A stretch of 64,000 bases of DNA from assembly GCA_963693315.1 (NCBI GenBank), contig OY856187.1, positions 383,925,436 to 383,989,435 on the forward strand. The letters are read 5' to 3'. Made by a program: the position numbers and the translations under genes. Every line of letters begins with the position of its first letter. The first letter of the stretch is position 1. This document shows, piece after piece, positions 12,601-25,069 of this stretch. The notes below the pieces were generated by a model, which worked only from the letters and a program-made list of their open reading frames with translations, did no database searches and was not told the origin of the DNA. Origin of the DNA: Diogma glabrata. Taxonomy: Eukaryota; Arthropoda; Insecta; Diptera; Cylindrotomidae.

Positions 12601-13347
12601 AAAAACAGACCTGCGATTGCTCAATTTACGTATTTACACAGATCACTCATTAACTACTCTAAAGAGAAATGTTCTATACGGAGAAACTTTATGAAGATTT
12701 AGATAAGCAAATAATTGCTCTTGTGGTATAAAAATTTTAGACCGCTAAACCAAGTGATGCAGTGCAGATATTCCAAGATTGATTTGTACAATGGCCTTCG
12801 TCATCCCATTTTGAGCTCACTCTCTCCCCAGTTTAATTTTAAAGTAATAAAATTTCAAAAATACTTAAACAACCCTGAGCTTAGACTATTACTAATAACC
12901 TATTTAATTTAACTTAGCTAATTTATTTTTGATTCATTTAATTTTAGAAGCGAAATATTTAGATAACGAAACATTTGTGGTTCTTTTCAAACCCTTTTTG
13001 ATATTCGGACTTCAGATGATGGTGGAGATTATGAAGCAGATCTTGACATTAATCTCTTCGGAATTCTTGACTTTTCATTATCAGAATGGGTTAAAAAATC
13101 ATCTCCTAGAGAAATAATAAATGGAATCCTCATACTGGATGATCTTCATCGTTTAAACTTTTTAATTTAATTTGATTTTATTGCACAAATGTAATGTGAT
13201 TTATCAGGGATGTCAACAAACCTACTCTCTCGATGACTCTGGCTGGTAGCCAATTTCAATGCGACTTTAAATAATTTTGATACAAGACTTTATCAGCGGA
13301 TTTAAATTTTTCTTTAATTATGTCATTTTGAACATTAAAAACGTTTT
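9654..13347. other. Intergenic, no confident gene
   Basis: Several frames of 60-75 residues exist on both strands, none recognisable. The most coding-like is a plus-strand frame without Met at about 12968-13171 (63 codons, with acidic DDGGDYEADLD followed by LFGILDFSLSEWV). The rest is AT-rich with no clear repeats. Confidence 0.4.
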
Positions 13348-13572
13348 TTGACATCTGTAAATTTTGCTTGCTTTTTTCTATCAGTTTTTAAGCTTACAAT
13401 TTTATTATTTCTTGTCAAAATAAATATAAAACCCAGTTTTAAGCTAACATCATTCGATATAGTAAACATGTATACCAATATACCTATCAACGACACCATC
13501 GAAATTACTATACAGCAACTAAAAAATAATAACCAAAACTTGTTATGTATAGCCTGGACTATGGGGACGTAG
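13348..13572 (+). pseudogene. Penelope-like element reverse transcriptase, 5' part
   Basis: The frame encodes KPSFKLTSFDIVNMYTNIPI. A (S)FD-V/I-x-(M/L)-YTNIP block is characteristic of the RT domain of Penelope-like retroelements, where the Asp is the first catalytic aspartate. The frame continues with NDTIEITIQQLKNN and loses similarity near 13550. The next RT block of the same family appears only at 16692, so this is probably the upstream half of one element split by about 3.1 kb of inserted DNA. No start codon is certain; the upstream finger region is not recognisable. Confidence 0.7.
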
Positions 13573-14389
13573 TGTGGTACAGTCACAGATTTATGTAGTT
13601 TCCATTTCCTCTCATACCACCATTTTACAGATCATGCGTAGTTCATAACAATTTCTCGTTCATAATATATTGTCATATTTTCTTATCGTTTTCGTTACAC
13701 CTATTTATTCTCAGCATAAAACAATTATCAATAACCTTTTGTTTTACAATTCCCTAATATTGGTTCACACTGCGTTTTCACCAGCGTTGCTTCACCATAC
13801 TACATGTATTTGAATTCTTCGGGTCTCTAACCGTAGTTGCTCTAAATGTTTTCAAACCTCAAATAGCTGTCCATATTTGTCCAATCGTCTTAATATCAAA
13901 AAATTATTATCCTACAACCAGTTTTGCAATTGTTTTCAAAACGTATTATATTTCTTATATAGGTATTTTTATCAATTTCTCTTTCCGTTATAAATCTAGA
14001 TTCTACTGTAACACGGTTGTAAGTTATTATTTCATAATACGAAATAATCATAAAGTCGATTGTACATACGTTTAAACTATTCTAATACCTTCAAACGCGT
14101 TGTGAATAGTATATTTCGTGAAATTATCTTGCAATTTTGTGTGTTACAAAATAACAACCAGAATTTGTTTTGAAACGGAAAATGTAGCAACAATATTCTG
14201 TAGGTTTCACTTTCGAAAAACTTTGTAGCTCAAATTTCGATATTAAATGCCTATATAAGAGATGACGATATCGAGTTTTCTCTCTCTTAAGTCTTGAAAA
14301 ATTTTCTCATGAATGTCGAAATTTAAGGTTGAAATTTTGCATTCATGCTTTTTTCATTTTATATCTAAGTTTAAAATAAGTAGAAAATT
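13573..14389. other. No gene seen; left part of an insertion
   Basis: AT-rich and non-coding. It lies between the two halves of the Penelope-like RT and is probably part of, or flanks, the element that split it. Confidence 0.4.
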
Positions 14390-16691
14390 TTTAATTAGAT
14401 AAATTTTGTTTTTTCTCAATTAGTTCAATTAGTACTATTTGTTTTAATTAGTTCAATTTGCGTAGTGACAAAGTTAGAACAAATTTATATGTTTTGTTCC
14501 GTAAAAACAACAAACAAAAAATTAATAATGACCTTGTCGGTCATACTGTCTCTCTTAGTCTGATATTTGATGTTTTCTTATTGGATTATTTTTGACATCT
14601 GGTGCACAAGCAAAATTCTTATTATTAGCACAAGTTATATTATAACTAGAAAATTTTGAATTGTCTGTGAAAAGTTGTTATGTGATTATGTGATTAAAAA
14701 TTAAAATAGTCAAATATAATCCAAAATTTTGGTCTCACAAAAAAAAAACCAAAGAAGAAAAATTCCTTAGCGTAATTAAATTAAAAATGGAAGCTTTGCT
14801 ATTATTCGCGAAAATTTAATGGATCACGTGAGTAACTTAAAATGGTAAAAATTTTATCCAAAATTTTGATCTCAACAAATTCATTAGTGTAAAAAAATTA
14901 AAAATAGAAAAATTGGTTATATTTGTTTGTGTTAATTAATTAGTTCCTGTAATTAAATTAAAATAGTAATATTTCATAGTTTCTAAAAATGTATTAATTC
15001 AGTTAAAAGCAGAACAAAAAAAAGTTTAAGTTAAATAAAATTAAAAAAGTCAATCCAAATAAAGCAATAACGAAATGCAAAAGACAGTAATTTACCAGTA
15101 ATTGCCTGAGTTAGTGCGGCGCAACCTTCATATACAATTTTTATACTATTTTTTTTTCCAACAAGTCATTGCGGTGCAACATTTATACAGTATTTCAACG
15201 CAATATTCATACCATATTTATATATTGTTATCAGTAATCGCCCAGGTATTGCGGCGCAACATTCATGCAACATTCACACAATATTTATACCATAATTATA
15301 TCTTGTTATCAGCAATCGCCTTAGTTATTGCGGCGCAACAATTTTACAACATTTACCCAATATTTATGTAACTTATCAACATTCGCCTTAGTTATTGCGG
15401 CGCAACATTTACACCATTATTATTCAACTATTCATCGGTTAATACTTTACCTGCTGGAATATTCATCGCTGATGGAGGGCTAAACGTCAGGACTTTTAGG
15501 CCTGTCGGATATAACCACGGGGTGAGTGAACTGTAATTATTCTTTTTACTTTTTATAACGTAAAGGTGCAAATGCGCGTGAATGGGTGTACATATGGATG
15601 AATGTGGGTGTGTTTGTCGATGCACGTGTATGAAATCATGTGGGGAACAGATGCGAGACAATATTAATGTAAATCAAAAACAATTATGATTAAAATATTT
15701 TTGTTCTAATTTAATATCTTATTGTGGAATTGTTGCTTAAGTCCTAATGAGTCCTAGGCAATCTGAAACTGGCTTATAAGGGAGTCATTCAAGCCGTTGT
15801 AATCGTAACCGACGTACTATATCACTGCTGATCCACTGTGAAAGAATTGACCTGGAACTTTTGTGTACCAATCCGAACACCAACTACAGTTCGCTGGAGA
15901 GTGTGATCGGATTTGCCGATGTGCATTCATATGGGCTGTTTCTTTTCAAGATAGAGTGTGCAGATCTCCCGTACTCTATGATATGATTGTCGGGTTACAA
16001 GCGATGGCATTATTTTACGAACTGGATCAGAATGATTAACGGGCAGCAATACAATTTATTCTAATTACTACCAATTCACTACAATTACCCCATTGCTTGG
16101 TACTTAATTGTCTTGCTTCACTATATGAGTGTGTATGAAACATGGTGAAACATGGGTGTTTGAAAGTAAGTGTGGGTATGTGGGAGGATGAGAGCGTGCA
16201 TGAAGCGTGAAAGTGTGGGCGTATGGGAGTGAATATGGGGTTGAACGTGCTGCTCACGGTTCTTTCGCAAAAGGGGTCGCCAGAGTCTCATTTTTTTTTT
16301 CATTCGTACTTTATCCATTTCTGTATATTCACGTAATTCGCGTACATGTCTGTATTTGTATTGGAGTAGCAGAGTTTACCAATCGCACTCCATACTATGA
16401 TTAGCCGGAGCACAAAAACAAAACCTAAATTAGTTACGCGACCTGCTTTGCCGCTTCATTGGTTCGCCAATGAAAAAGCTCTGCATTACAAACTACTTTG
16501 AATACTTAAGCGATGTATAGCTTAAGCGGGTATAGCTTAAGCTATACATACATCTTAAGCGATGTATAGCCCAATATGGATTTACTGAATTAGAATTACA
16601 GAACCGAGAAGTATTGATATAATATATAACCTTCAAAGGACAATAAATCCACTGGATGTATCAATACTTCTTTAAAAAAAAAAAAAAAAAT
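14390..16691. mobile_element. Dispersed repeat, copy 1, with poly(A) end
   Basis: This block shares ordered landmarks with 44270-46660: a TTAGTTCAATTAGT-rich start, a GGGGTGAGT followed by a GTGTATG/GTGGGTG-rich stretch, a second GT-rich stretch, and a GGTTCTT...GGGGTCGCCAGA block (16257-16290 here) before a T-rich tract. Read on the minus strand that block is TCTGGCGACCCC, which could be the primer-binding site of an LTR element, though no LTR pair was established. The right end is an A-run at 16674-16691, abutting Penelope-like coding sequence. No long open frame. Confidence 0.5.
15108..15406. repeat. Minisatellite of TTGCGGCGCAA palindromes
   Basis: Five units of about 55-80 bases, each with (A)TTGCGGCGCAAC or a one-base variant (about 15115, 15169, 15249, 15328 and 15394), spaced by ATTTATACCATA-like AT-rich sequence and CAGCAATCGCC. 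The core is self-complementary around a central G. It lies inside the dispersed repeat described above. Confidence 0.75.
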
Positions 16692-17500
16692 ACTCCGATG
16701 AATTCTACACGCAGAACGACGAGTTATCCATGAGGTTCCCGTTATCAGGACTACTGGCAGATATATATCTCAATTATTTTTAAAATGCTTATATCTTCAA
16801 CGACATGGTTAACCAACATAAAGAAAAGATAGTTTTTTAATGCAGATATGTCGATGACACATTCATTGTCTTTAATGGTACCAATAGACAGATTTCAACC
16901 CTAAACAACCTGATAAACAAGCAAAACACCAATACAGCCGAACTCGAATCCAGCAACACAATTAATTTTCTCGATTTATCTATAACCAGATTCTCCCACA
17001 ACATTGGATATAAAATATACAGGAAGCCAACCACTAGCGACGTTATAATCCACCAGAATTCTCATCATCCTCATCAACACAAACTAGCCACTTACAACAG
17101 TTTTGTCAACAGACTGCTATCAGTTCCTATGAGCCAAACAAATTTCAAAGAAGAAACGAGAATTTTGAAACACATAGCCCAAGCCAACCGATACACACAC
17201 AACATAATAGATAAATTAATAAATAAACACAGAAACTGAATAACTGGAAAATGTAATAACTCAACTAGCACGACCCGTTACATTTCGCCGCATACTCTTC
17301 ATTTATGCCGTTCACCATAAAAACATATTAAAAAAATACAACATCAATATTCAAAAAAATACAACATCAGGTTACAAAACAAGAAATAATATAAAAAACG
17401 GGCTTAAAGTTCAACATAAAACTCCATTAGAAAAATCCACAGGTGTATACAAAATTACATGTCAAACATGCCAAAAACTTTATACAGGCCAAACGGGAAG
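16692..17500 (+). pseudogene. Penelope-like element RT and GIY-YIG start
   Basis: Three blocks follow the order of a Penelope-like element. At 16692 the peptide FYTQNDELSMRFPLSGLLAD matches the FYxQ-D-x-MGxPLSPxxAD region, with Arg where Gly is usual. At 16840 comes RYVDDTFIVF with the YVDD active site, then INFLDLSI and KIYRKPT. At 17438 TGVYKITCQTCQKLYTGQTG is the start of the GIY-YIG endonuclease that Penelope elements carry after the RT. At least one frameshift (about 16780) and several stops interrupt it. The rest of the endonuclease is lost in the N run. It copies RNA at nicked chromosomal ends in its family; this copy cannot be active. Confidence 0.85.
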
Positions 17501-17700
17501 NNNNNNNNNNNNNNNNNNNNNNNNNNNNNNNNNNNNNNNNNNNNNNNNNNNNNNNNNNNNNNNNNNNNNNNNNNNNNNNNNNNNNNNNNNNNNNNNNNNN
17601 NNNNNNNNNNNNNNNNNNNNNNNNNNNNNNNNNNNNNNNNNNNNNNNNNNNNNNNNNNNNNNNNNNNNNNNNNNNNNNNNNNNNNNNNNNNNNNNNNNNN
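17501..17700. other. Assembly gap (200 N)
   Basis: Exactly 200 N, the usual size for a gap of unknown length. It cuts the Penelope-like GIY-YIG domain and abuts the left arm of the large inverted repeat. Frames that cross it are meaningless. Confidence 0.98.
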
Positions 17701-18256
17701 GAATGAAATTTAAATTATTTAGTTTTTGAAGAAAATTTTTTGTTTGCATTTTATTTTGGGAAGCAATTATATTATGATAAAGATTTTGTTTTTTTATCAA
17801 AAAATTAGAGAAAATTTAGTAAAATATTTATTTATGATTTTTGTGAATGAAAAGTTCGAATTGTTTTGAATAATTTTCGGATCAAATTTTATTAGATTTA
17901 AATAATATCAATTATTGATACAAGTAGCATTTTGAGTTTAGATTTTAATTATTTTTATAGTTTTTTATAATACAAAAAAATGACAATTTTGAAAAATCAG
18001 TTGGAAGCACTAGCAGATCTCAGTAATTGGGGATCCTGTTTTAGTTGCAACGCTAGATAGATGGTTAATTTAGCCAGCAAGACGCGGTGCGCTAAAATCA
18101 TTTTACAGGACTAAATATTCTAAGCGAAATAGATAAGCAAGAACTTTATGAAGTCCTCGATGATTGGTTATACCGCCGTTACTCGGTCGTCAGAGCCTCG
18201 TCAATTAACCAGCAGGGTGCATGGCGGGCAGGTGAGAATAGCTTGTAGATAGCTCC
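17701..18256 (+). repeat. Left arm of a ~556-bp inverted repeat
   Basis: The arm is the reverse complement of 21173-21729 with only a few mismatches that I could see by eye (near 18098, 18126 and 18159). It stops at the N gap, so its outer end is unknown. Such long arms suit a foldback-type element or an inverted duplication. Confidence 0.9.
18109..18248 (+). CDS. Possible terminal exon within the inverted-repeat arm
   Basis: After a splice-acceptor-like TTTTACAG at 18101-18108 a frame of 46 residues runs to TAG at 18246-18248. It reads LNILSEIDKQELYEVLDDWL followed by an Arg/Ser-rich tail ending GAWRAGENSL. The same frame is kept in the other arm (about 21181-21320, minus strand) with conservative changes only (Ile to Leu, Asp to Glu), which hints at coding constraint or a recent copy. 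I do not recognise the family. It could be the last exon of the element's own protein. Confidence 0.3.
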
Positions 18257-19100
18257 AACATGAGTAATATAATTCTATTAAATTTAATTACAAAAACAAA
18301 TTGACAATTGAAAAACAAATGAAAAATATTGATAAATAAGCCGGTGACTTTGAATCTCCACAGGCACCTTGAAAAAAGTGGTTTTGCGGTGAACATTATA
18401 ACTCGTTACCGGATCATCTGAATCAACAAAATTGATATGCATTTTAAAGTTGATGTATTTCTCGAGGTAATCAGGAAGAGTTTTTTTTCTTTTCTATTTT
18501 TTGCAGCACTTGGAAGTGAAAAACGTGATTTTAGCTCAAAAATCGCGGTTAATTTGTTATTTAAAAATAGGAAAAAATGAAAAAAAAAAATTCTTCCTGA
18601 TTACCTGTTGATTTATGTGAAGAAGTAATGTTCAAATTTTCAAAAGGATCGGCTCAGCAGATTTTGAGTTCTAATGTTCACGATCTTCAAAAATGACGTT
18701 TTCGGGAAAATCAGGTATCACGGCCGGTCGTTTGAAACGCTGTAGCTCCGTTAGTAGCCGAGTAAACGGCTTGACTTAAAATTTGCACACAATATTCTCG
18801 ACATATTGTTCATTCAGAAAAAAAATAAAAAATAAAATGCAAAAGAAAATAATTTTAAAACCATACCTCCCCCTTAATGAAAGTGGAACATTAAGGTAAA
18901 AGAGAAATAATATTTAAACAATCACACTAGCAAAGTGAATTAAAAATATCAACATGTGTTTCTTAGATCCTATTAATTAAATGAAATTGCTAATTTTATA
19001 AATAATTGCTAAATTAAATCGAAAAATTATAAATAAATATTTATTGTTATATTGCAAAATATTTAAGTTGTTTAAAATTAATTTAATAAAAGGAACAATA
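18257..19100. other. Spacer of the inverted repeat, no gene
   Basis: AT-rich DNA with TCACGGCCGGTCGTTTGAAAC-like sequence near 18720 and long A-runs. No open frame of interest. Confidence 0.5.
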
Positions 19101-19500
19101 AAAACTGTAACGCCACATTACATTACTTCGGTCTGAAAGACCTAAATATGACATTCATGAGCCAAAAGTGAAATTCTTACCCCCATTTTTTTGGCATTTG
19201 TCGACGTTTTAGGACCTAATGATTCTTGATTATTATTATTGAGAATTATGGCATTATCAGTTTGTCAAAAAAATATTGTCAAGTGTGTCAAAAGAAAGAT
19301 TTTTATTTATATTTTCACCCAATGTTTCGAAAAAAAAATAAAATTAATAATTTGTATGACATGAAATTTTATTATTATTATAGAGAATTATGACCTTTAA
19401 TTTTAAAATTTTATAAAAATTTACTAAACTTTTTTCCAGAGTCTATTATTTGTGTATAATTTTCGTGACAATTAAGTATAATTACGAGAGTTTTAATTAA
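19101..19500 (+). repeat. Dispersed repeat, hairpin-ended family, copy 1
   Basis: Starts ATTACTTCGGTCTGAAAGAC and continues CATTCATGAGCCAAAAGTGA and GTGTGTCAAAAGAAAGA. The same series occurs reversed at about 40550-41205 and forward at 49945-50290. The start can fold as GGTCT-GAA-AGACC. This copy lacks the middle part seen in the others. Confidence 0.7.
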
Positions 19501-19764
19501 ACATATTATAAAAAGTTTAATGTTCAACTTTCATTGAACAAAATCGATTTTCAAAATTTCATTGTTCGAATAAATTACTTATTAATTTATTGGTTTGCTG
19601 CTCCTTTGTGACGTCTACTTTTGGAATATGGTTGGGCTTTTGTTCCATGTTCAGTTGTTTTCTGTCTCGAGTTAAATATGTGATCGTTTATGTTTGTAAG
19701 GATAAGTAGAGAATTATTATTTAAATTTAAATATATAAATCTCTACAAATGTTTATAGTGACTA

Positions 19765-21058
19765 ACAGGTCGTTCAATAAGTCCGTAGGATAAGTAAGAA
19801 AAAAACAACATTTTGACAAAACTCGATTTTTTTATTCAACATAGTTGCCTTCGAGGGCGATACAACGAGTATAGCGATTTTCCAACTTTTATATACCACT
19901 TTTATAGTATGATTTCTCTTTCTCGTCAAAATAGGCCTCAGTTTCAGCGATTACTTCATCATTGGACTTAAATTTCTTTCCAGCAAGCATTCTCTTGAGA
20001 TCTGAAAACAGGAAAAAGTCGCTAGGGGCTAAATCTGGAGAATATGGTGGGTGGGTAAGCAATTCAAAGCCCAATTCATTCAATTTTGCCATCGTTTTCA
20101 TCAATCTGTGACACGGTGCATTATCTTGGTGAAACAACACTTTTTTCTTTTGCAATTGTGGCCGTTTCTTTGCGATTTCAGCCTTCAATCGATCCAAAAG
20201 TTCACAGTAATAGTCGCTGTTGATGGTGGTTCCTTTTTGGAGATAGTCGATGAATATTATTCCGTTCATATCCCAAAATACAGACGCCATCACCTTACCG
20301 GCCGACTGTTGCGTCTTTGCTCGCTTTGGATTCGGTTCGTCGACTGCTGTCCACTCAGCTGACTGTCTTTTGAATTCTGGTGTGTAATTATGAAGCCATG
20401 TCTCATCCATTGTCATATATCTACGATAGAATTCCATTTTATTGCGGTTTAACAGTGCCATAGACTCCTCCGAAGCATCGGTTCGTTGTTGTTTTTGGTC
20501 GACTGTGAGCTCATGCGGCACCCAATTTGCACAGAGCTTTCGCATACCCAAATGTTCATGTAAAATGGTAAAAACACTACCATCTGCTACCTTTGCAATG
20601 TCAGCTATTTCGTGCACCTTCAATTTGCGATCGTTCATCACCAATTTGTGGAGTTTTTTTATGTTTTCTGGAATAACAGCCTCATTTGGGCGTCCACTGC
20701 ACTCTGCATCTTTAGTGCTGGTACGACCACATTTAAATTCAGCAACCACTTCTCTACCATTTGTCTCGATGGAGCAGAGTTTGGATAATGTTTATCAAGC
20801 CATTGTTTAGTTTCCACTGTATGTTTTTTCATCAAAAAGCAATGCTTTATTAAAATTCGAAATTCACTTTTTTCCATTTTTTTTTTTCAAAAACAAAAGT
20901 TGCTTCACACAAAATGCTATAACTCACGAATCAATAGTCAGATTGCTGTCAAATTTATACACGTATCGTTTGAAGGTTAGTACTAAATAAAAATCATATG
21001 GAAAAAATTCTAGTAACGCCATCTATGTGTCATCCTACGGACTTATTGATTGACCTAG
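19765..21058 (-). mobile_element. Mariner transposon, 1294 bp
   Basis: Both ends carry a matching terminal repeat: AGGTCGTTCAATAAGTCCGT on the left and, reversed, AGGTCAATCAATAAGTCCGT on the right, each continuing AGGAT. TA dinucleotides flank it at 19763-19764 and 21059-21060, the classic mariner target duplication. Length is typical for the family. It sits inside the spacer of the large inverted repeat, so it probably inserted later. Confidence 0.93.
19832..20877 (-). pseudogene. Mariner transposase, one frameshift and one early stop
   Basis: The start MEKSEFRILIKHCFLMKKHT (20877) leads through the N-terminal helix-turn-helix DNA-binding region. After MVEKW (about 20745) one base is missing and reading continues in the frame that opens AEFKCGRTSTKDAE. 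The core keeps the linker WVPHEL, catalytic TMDETW, HQDNAPCH and YSPDLAPSDFF, which is the D,D34D triad of mariner transposases. A TAA at about 19889 replaces the expected Glu codon, 18 codons before the normal end (about 19832). Corrected length is about 348 codons, normal for the family. In active members this enzyme cuts and pastes the element; this copy is broken. Confidence 0.93.
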
Positions 21059-21172
21059 TAATTTCTAAATAATTTTCTGTTTTTTTACTAACAGACCCGA
21101 GTCAAAACATTTTCCCTACCAATCTTATCCGAAACCAGAACCTATTCTAATCCAAAACCCCATGGGGTGCAA

Positions 21173-21729
21173 GGAGCTATCTACAAGCTATTCTCACCTG
21201 CCCGCCATGCACCCTGCTGGTTAATTGACGAGGCTCTGACGACCGAGTAACGGCGGTATAACCAATCTTCGAGGACTTCATAAAGTTCTTGCTTATCTAA
21301 TTCGCTTAGAATATTTAGTCCTGTAAAGTGATTTTAGCGCACCGCGTCTTGCTGGCTAAATTAACCATCTATCTAGCGTTGCAACTAAAACAGGATCCCC
21401 AATTACTGAGATCTGCTAGTGCTTCCAACTGATTTTTCAAAAATTGTCATTTTTTTGTATTATAAAAAACTATAAAAATAATTAAAATCTAAACTCAAAA
21501 TGCTACTTGTATCAATAATTGATATTATTTAAATCTAATAAAATTTGATCCGAAAATTATTCAAAACAATTCGAACTTTTCATTCACAAAAATCATAAAT
21601 AAATATTTTACTAAATTTTCTCTAATTTTTTGATAAAAAAACAAAATCTTTATCATAATATAATTGCTTCCCAAAATAAAATGCAAACAAAAAATTTTCT
21701 TCAAAAACTAAATAATTTAAATTTCATTC
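21173..21729 (-). repeat. Right arm of the ~556-bp inverted repeat
   Basis: Reverse complement of 17701-18256, with the same exon-like frame on the minus strand. It continues without a break into TTCAAATCGCTTCACACG at 21725, which may show where the arm really ends. Confidence 0.9.
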
Positions 21730-23015
<1,286 letters not shown>

Positions 23016-23293
23016 TATTGCTGTTTTGTTTTATAAAGGTGAAGTATTTAAACAAATGATAACTTCTTAAATATTCAATATAATTTTATTAAGTATATTA
23101 TGCTATTTCATGATACAACAACAATGCAACAGACAAAAGAATATAATACAACAATACATTTTTGTTAAATTATACCCGACAAAAAGCAATGGTAAAAGTT
23201 AGTCGTATACTGTAGCATTTATTGCAAAAAAGTGCTACAGATCTTAAGAATTGTTGGTAGAGTTTGCTTATCCATCAACGTTCCCTATATTTA

Positions 23294-23587
23294 TCATTGA
23301 TAAAATTCATAAGTTCCTCGTTGTTCTTCTTCGATACTATTTTGATACATATATAAATCTGTAATAATTTTATTACCTAGTTTTAGCACAATTTTACCGT
23401 CTAGTAAAATGAACACATAAGCCCAGTTTTTGTGAAGAATATCTGCTGGAACTGTAGTTTGAGAGAACCACATCAGTGGTCTTGAGCTTTCAAAAGAGAA
23501 TGTAGATTGTTTGTTTTTAGTTATTTGTTTCTCAGCATACATAAAAAGAAAACATTCTGATATAAAACTGTTGAGAACGTGGAGTTT
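23294..23587 (-). CDS. Possible terminal exon, unknown protein
   Basis: Minus-strand frame of 97 residues ending at a stop at 23294. It follows an acceptor-like TTAAATTACAG (23598-23588) and begins KLHVLNSFISECFLFMYAEK. The middle PADILHKNWAYVFILLDGKI looks like folded protein. An AATAAA about 70 bases downstream (near 23221, minus strand) could be the polyadenylation signal. No family recognised and no upstream exon found, so it may be an exon of an unseen gene, a transposon remnant, or chance. Confidence 0.3.
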   Translation of the reverse strand, partial: KLHVLNSFISECFLFMYAEKQITKNKQSTFSFESSRPLMWFSQTTVPADILHKNWAYVFILLDGKIVLKLGNKIITDLYMYQNSIEEEQRGTYEFYQ

Positions 23588-24029
23588 CTGTAATTTAAAA
23601 AATATATTAAATGTTATCAAATAAATTTTGAAAATGATTTAGAAATAAAATTTATTTAACACTATCGGAGATTTGTAATTTGTAACATTGTTTCTTGCAG
23701 AAATTTATAACCATGGCTACAATCTTTTCAATAGTCAAAGAAATCTTTAGTAAAAAGTTGCAATAAAATGTCCAAAATTATGCTAAAAAACGAATAAATG
23801 GACGGTCGGTGACCCTTTGGCCTTTATCACTTTTAAGTGTGACATATATTAAAATGTGTACTGCTGTGAATTAAAAATGAATTAGAGCCTTCTTTATCAT
23901 GGCCATGTTTGAATCCGTTGTCAGACACACTATCAATTACGAAGTTTAAACTTCATCATTACTTATTTATTTACTTAAGTAATTTCTCCACTATCATTAG
24001 ACTCCTTCCTAAGAAGGTTTTGCCAGACA

Positions 24030-25060
24030 CTAACATACGGCCAAGCACTGGCCCATTAATGGTTAACAGTATTTGGCTATTGTTATTGGGCCAGTACTAG
24101 AACCATTCGTTGGCCGATGTATGGTTTAAAGAAAATAGCCAGTATATGGCCAAGCACTGGCCCATGAATGGTAAATATTATTTGGCTATTGTTATAGTGC
24201 CATTACTGTAACCATGAATTGGCCAATCTACCGTTTATAGAAAATTGCCAGTGCAGTTTACTTTGAATGGTCAAGCAATTGCCCGTTAATGGTTAACATT
24301 AATTGGCTATTGTTATTGGGCCAGTACTGCAGCCATGAATTTGCTGATCTATGTCATTTTTTTTAAAATTTCACTAGAGTTTTATCCGTTTTAGAAATAT
24401 ATAGTTTGAAAAATTTCACATATATAGTTTAGTTATCGATTCTCGGCTGAAAGATTATGATAATATTGAAAAGGTTGGTATATGTTTTAATTTTTTTCAT
24501 TTCTATTTTATTTTAATTATTTTGTAAATAATTTATTTAAATTTACATATGCAAATATTATTTTATATTTTTATTAATGGCCCAGTACTGGCAGTCATGT
24601 TTGCTAGTACTCGGCCATTCTTGCATTATTGGTATGGATTACTGAACCAGTTGTATGGGGAGTTTTGAATTTTTTTCCTCATTTTAATTTTATTTTAAAT
24701 TATTTTGTATTTAATTTATTTAAATTTACATATGATAATATTTTATATTTTTTTAACGGCCCAGTCATGGTTCCCAGTATTTGACCATTAATTTAATACT
24801 GGTCATCATTATTGGTCCGTTACTAGACCAACTGTACAACCTTGTATGGGCCATTGCTGTTGTTTTTTCTCTGGCCCATGAATGGCAACCATTTATTGTC
24901 CGAAGTTATCATCCAGTAAAATTATGTTAATGGCTCAGTCGTAGTTGCCAGTACTCGCCCATTCCTGCATTACTGGTTGTCAGAAATGGACCATTACTGG
25001 ACCATTTGTACAACCTTGTATGGGTTATTATGGAACTCTTTTCACATTATATGGGAATTT
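24030..25060. repeat. TGGCC-rich degenerate tandem repeat
   Basis: Units of about 108-124 bases contain CTGGCCCATTAATGG, TTTGGCTATTGTTATTGGGC and CCAGTACT. Clear copies start near 24040, 24148 and 24270, with more degenerate ones at 24575-24650, 24760-24870 and 24930-25020. Many GGCCA/TGGCC pairs could form short hairpins. Related sequence appears at 63890-64000. Confidence 0.75.
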
Positions 25061-25069
25061 TTGCATTAA

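Noticed and set aside
13335..13586. 83-residue minus-strand frame with a hydrophobic segment
   Set aside because: It is antisense to the Penelope-like RT fragment on the plus strand.
15428..16404. His/Thr/Val-rich frames over GT-rich tracts
   Set aside because: Low-complexity translation of GTGTATG/GTGGGTG repeats on either strand.
17443..17800. Frames spanning the gap
   Set aside because: Mostly unknown bases; only the first residues belong to the Penelope GIY-YIG domain.
20051..20810. Plus-strand frames of 103 and 122 residues
   Set aside because: Shadows of the mariner transposase on the minus strand.
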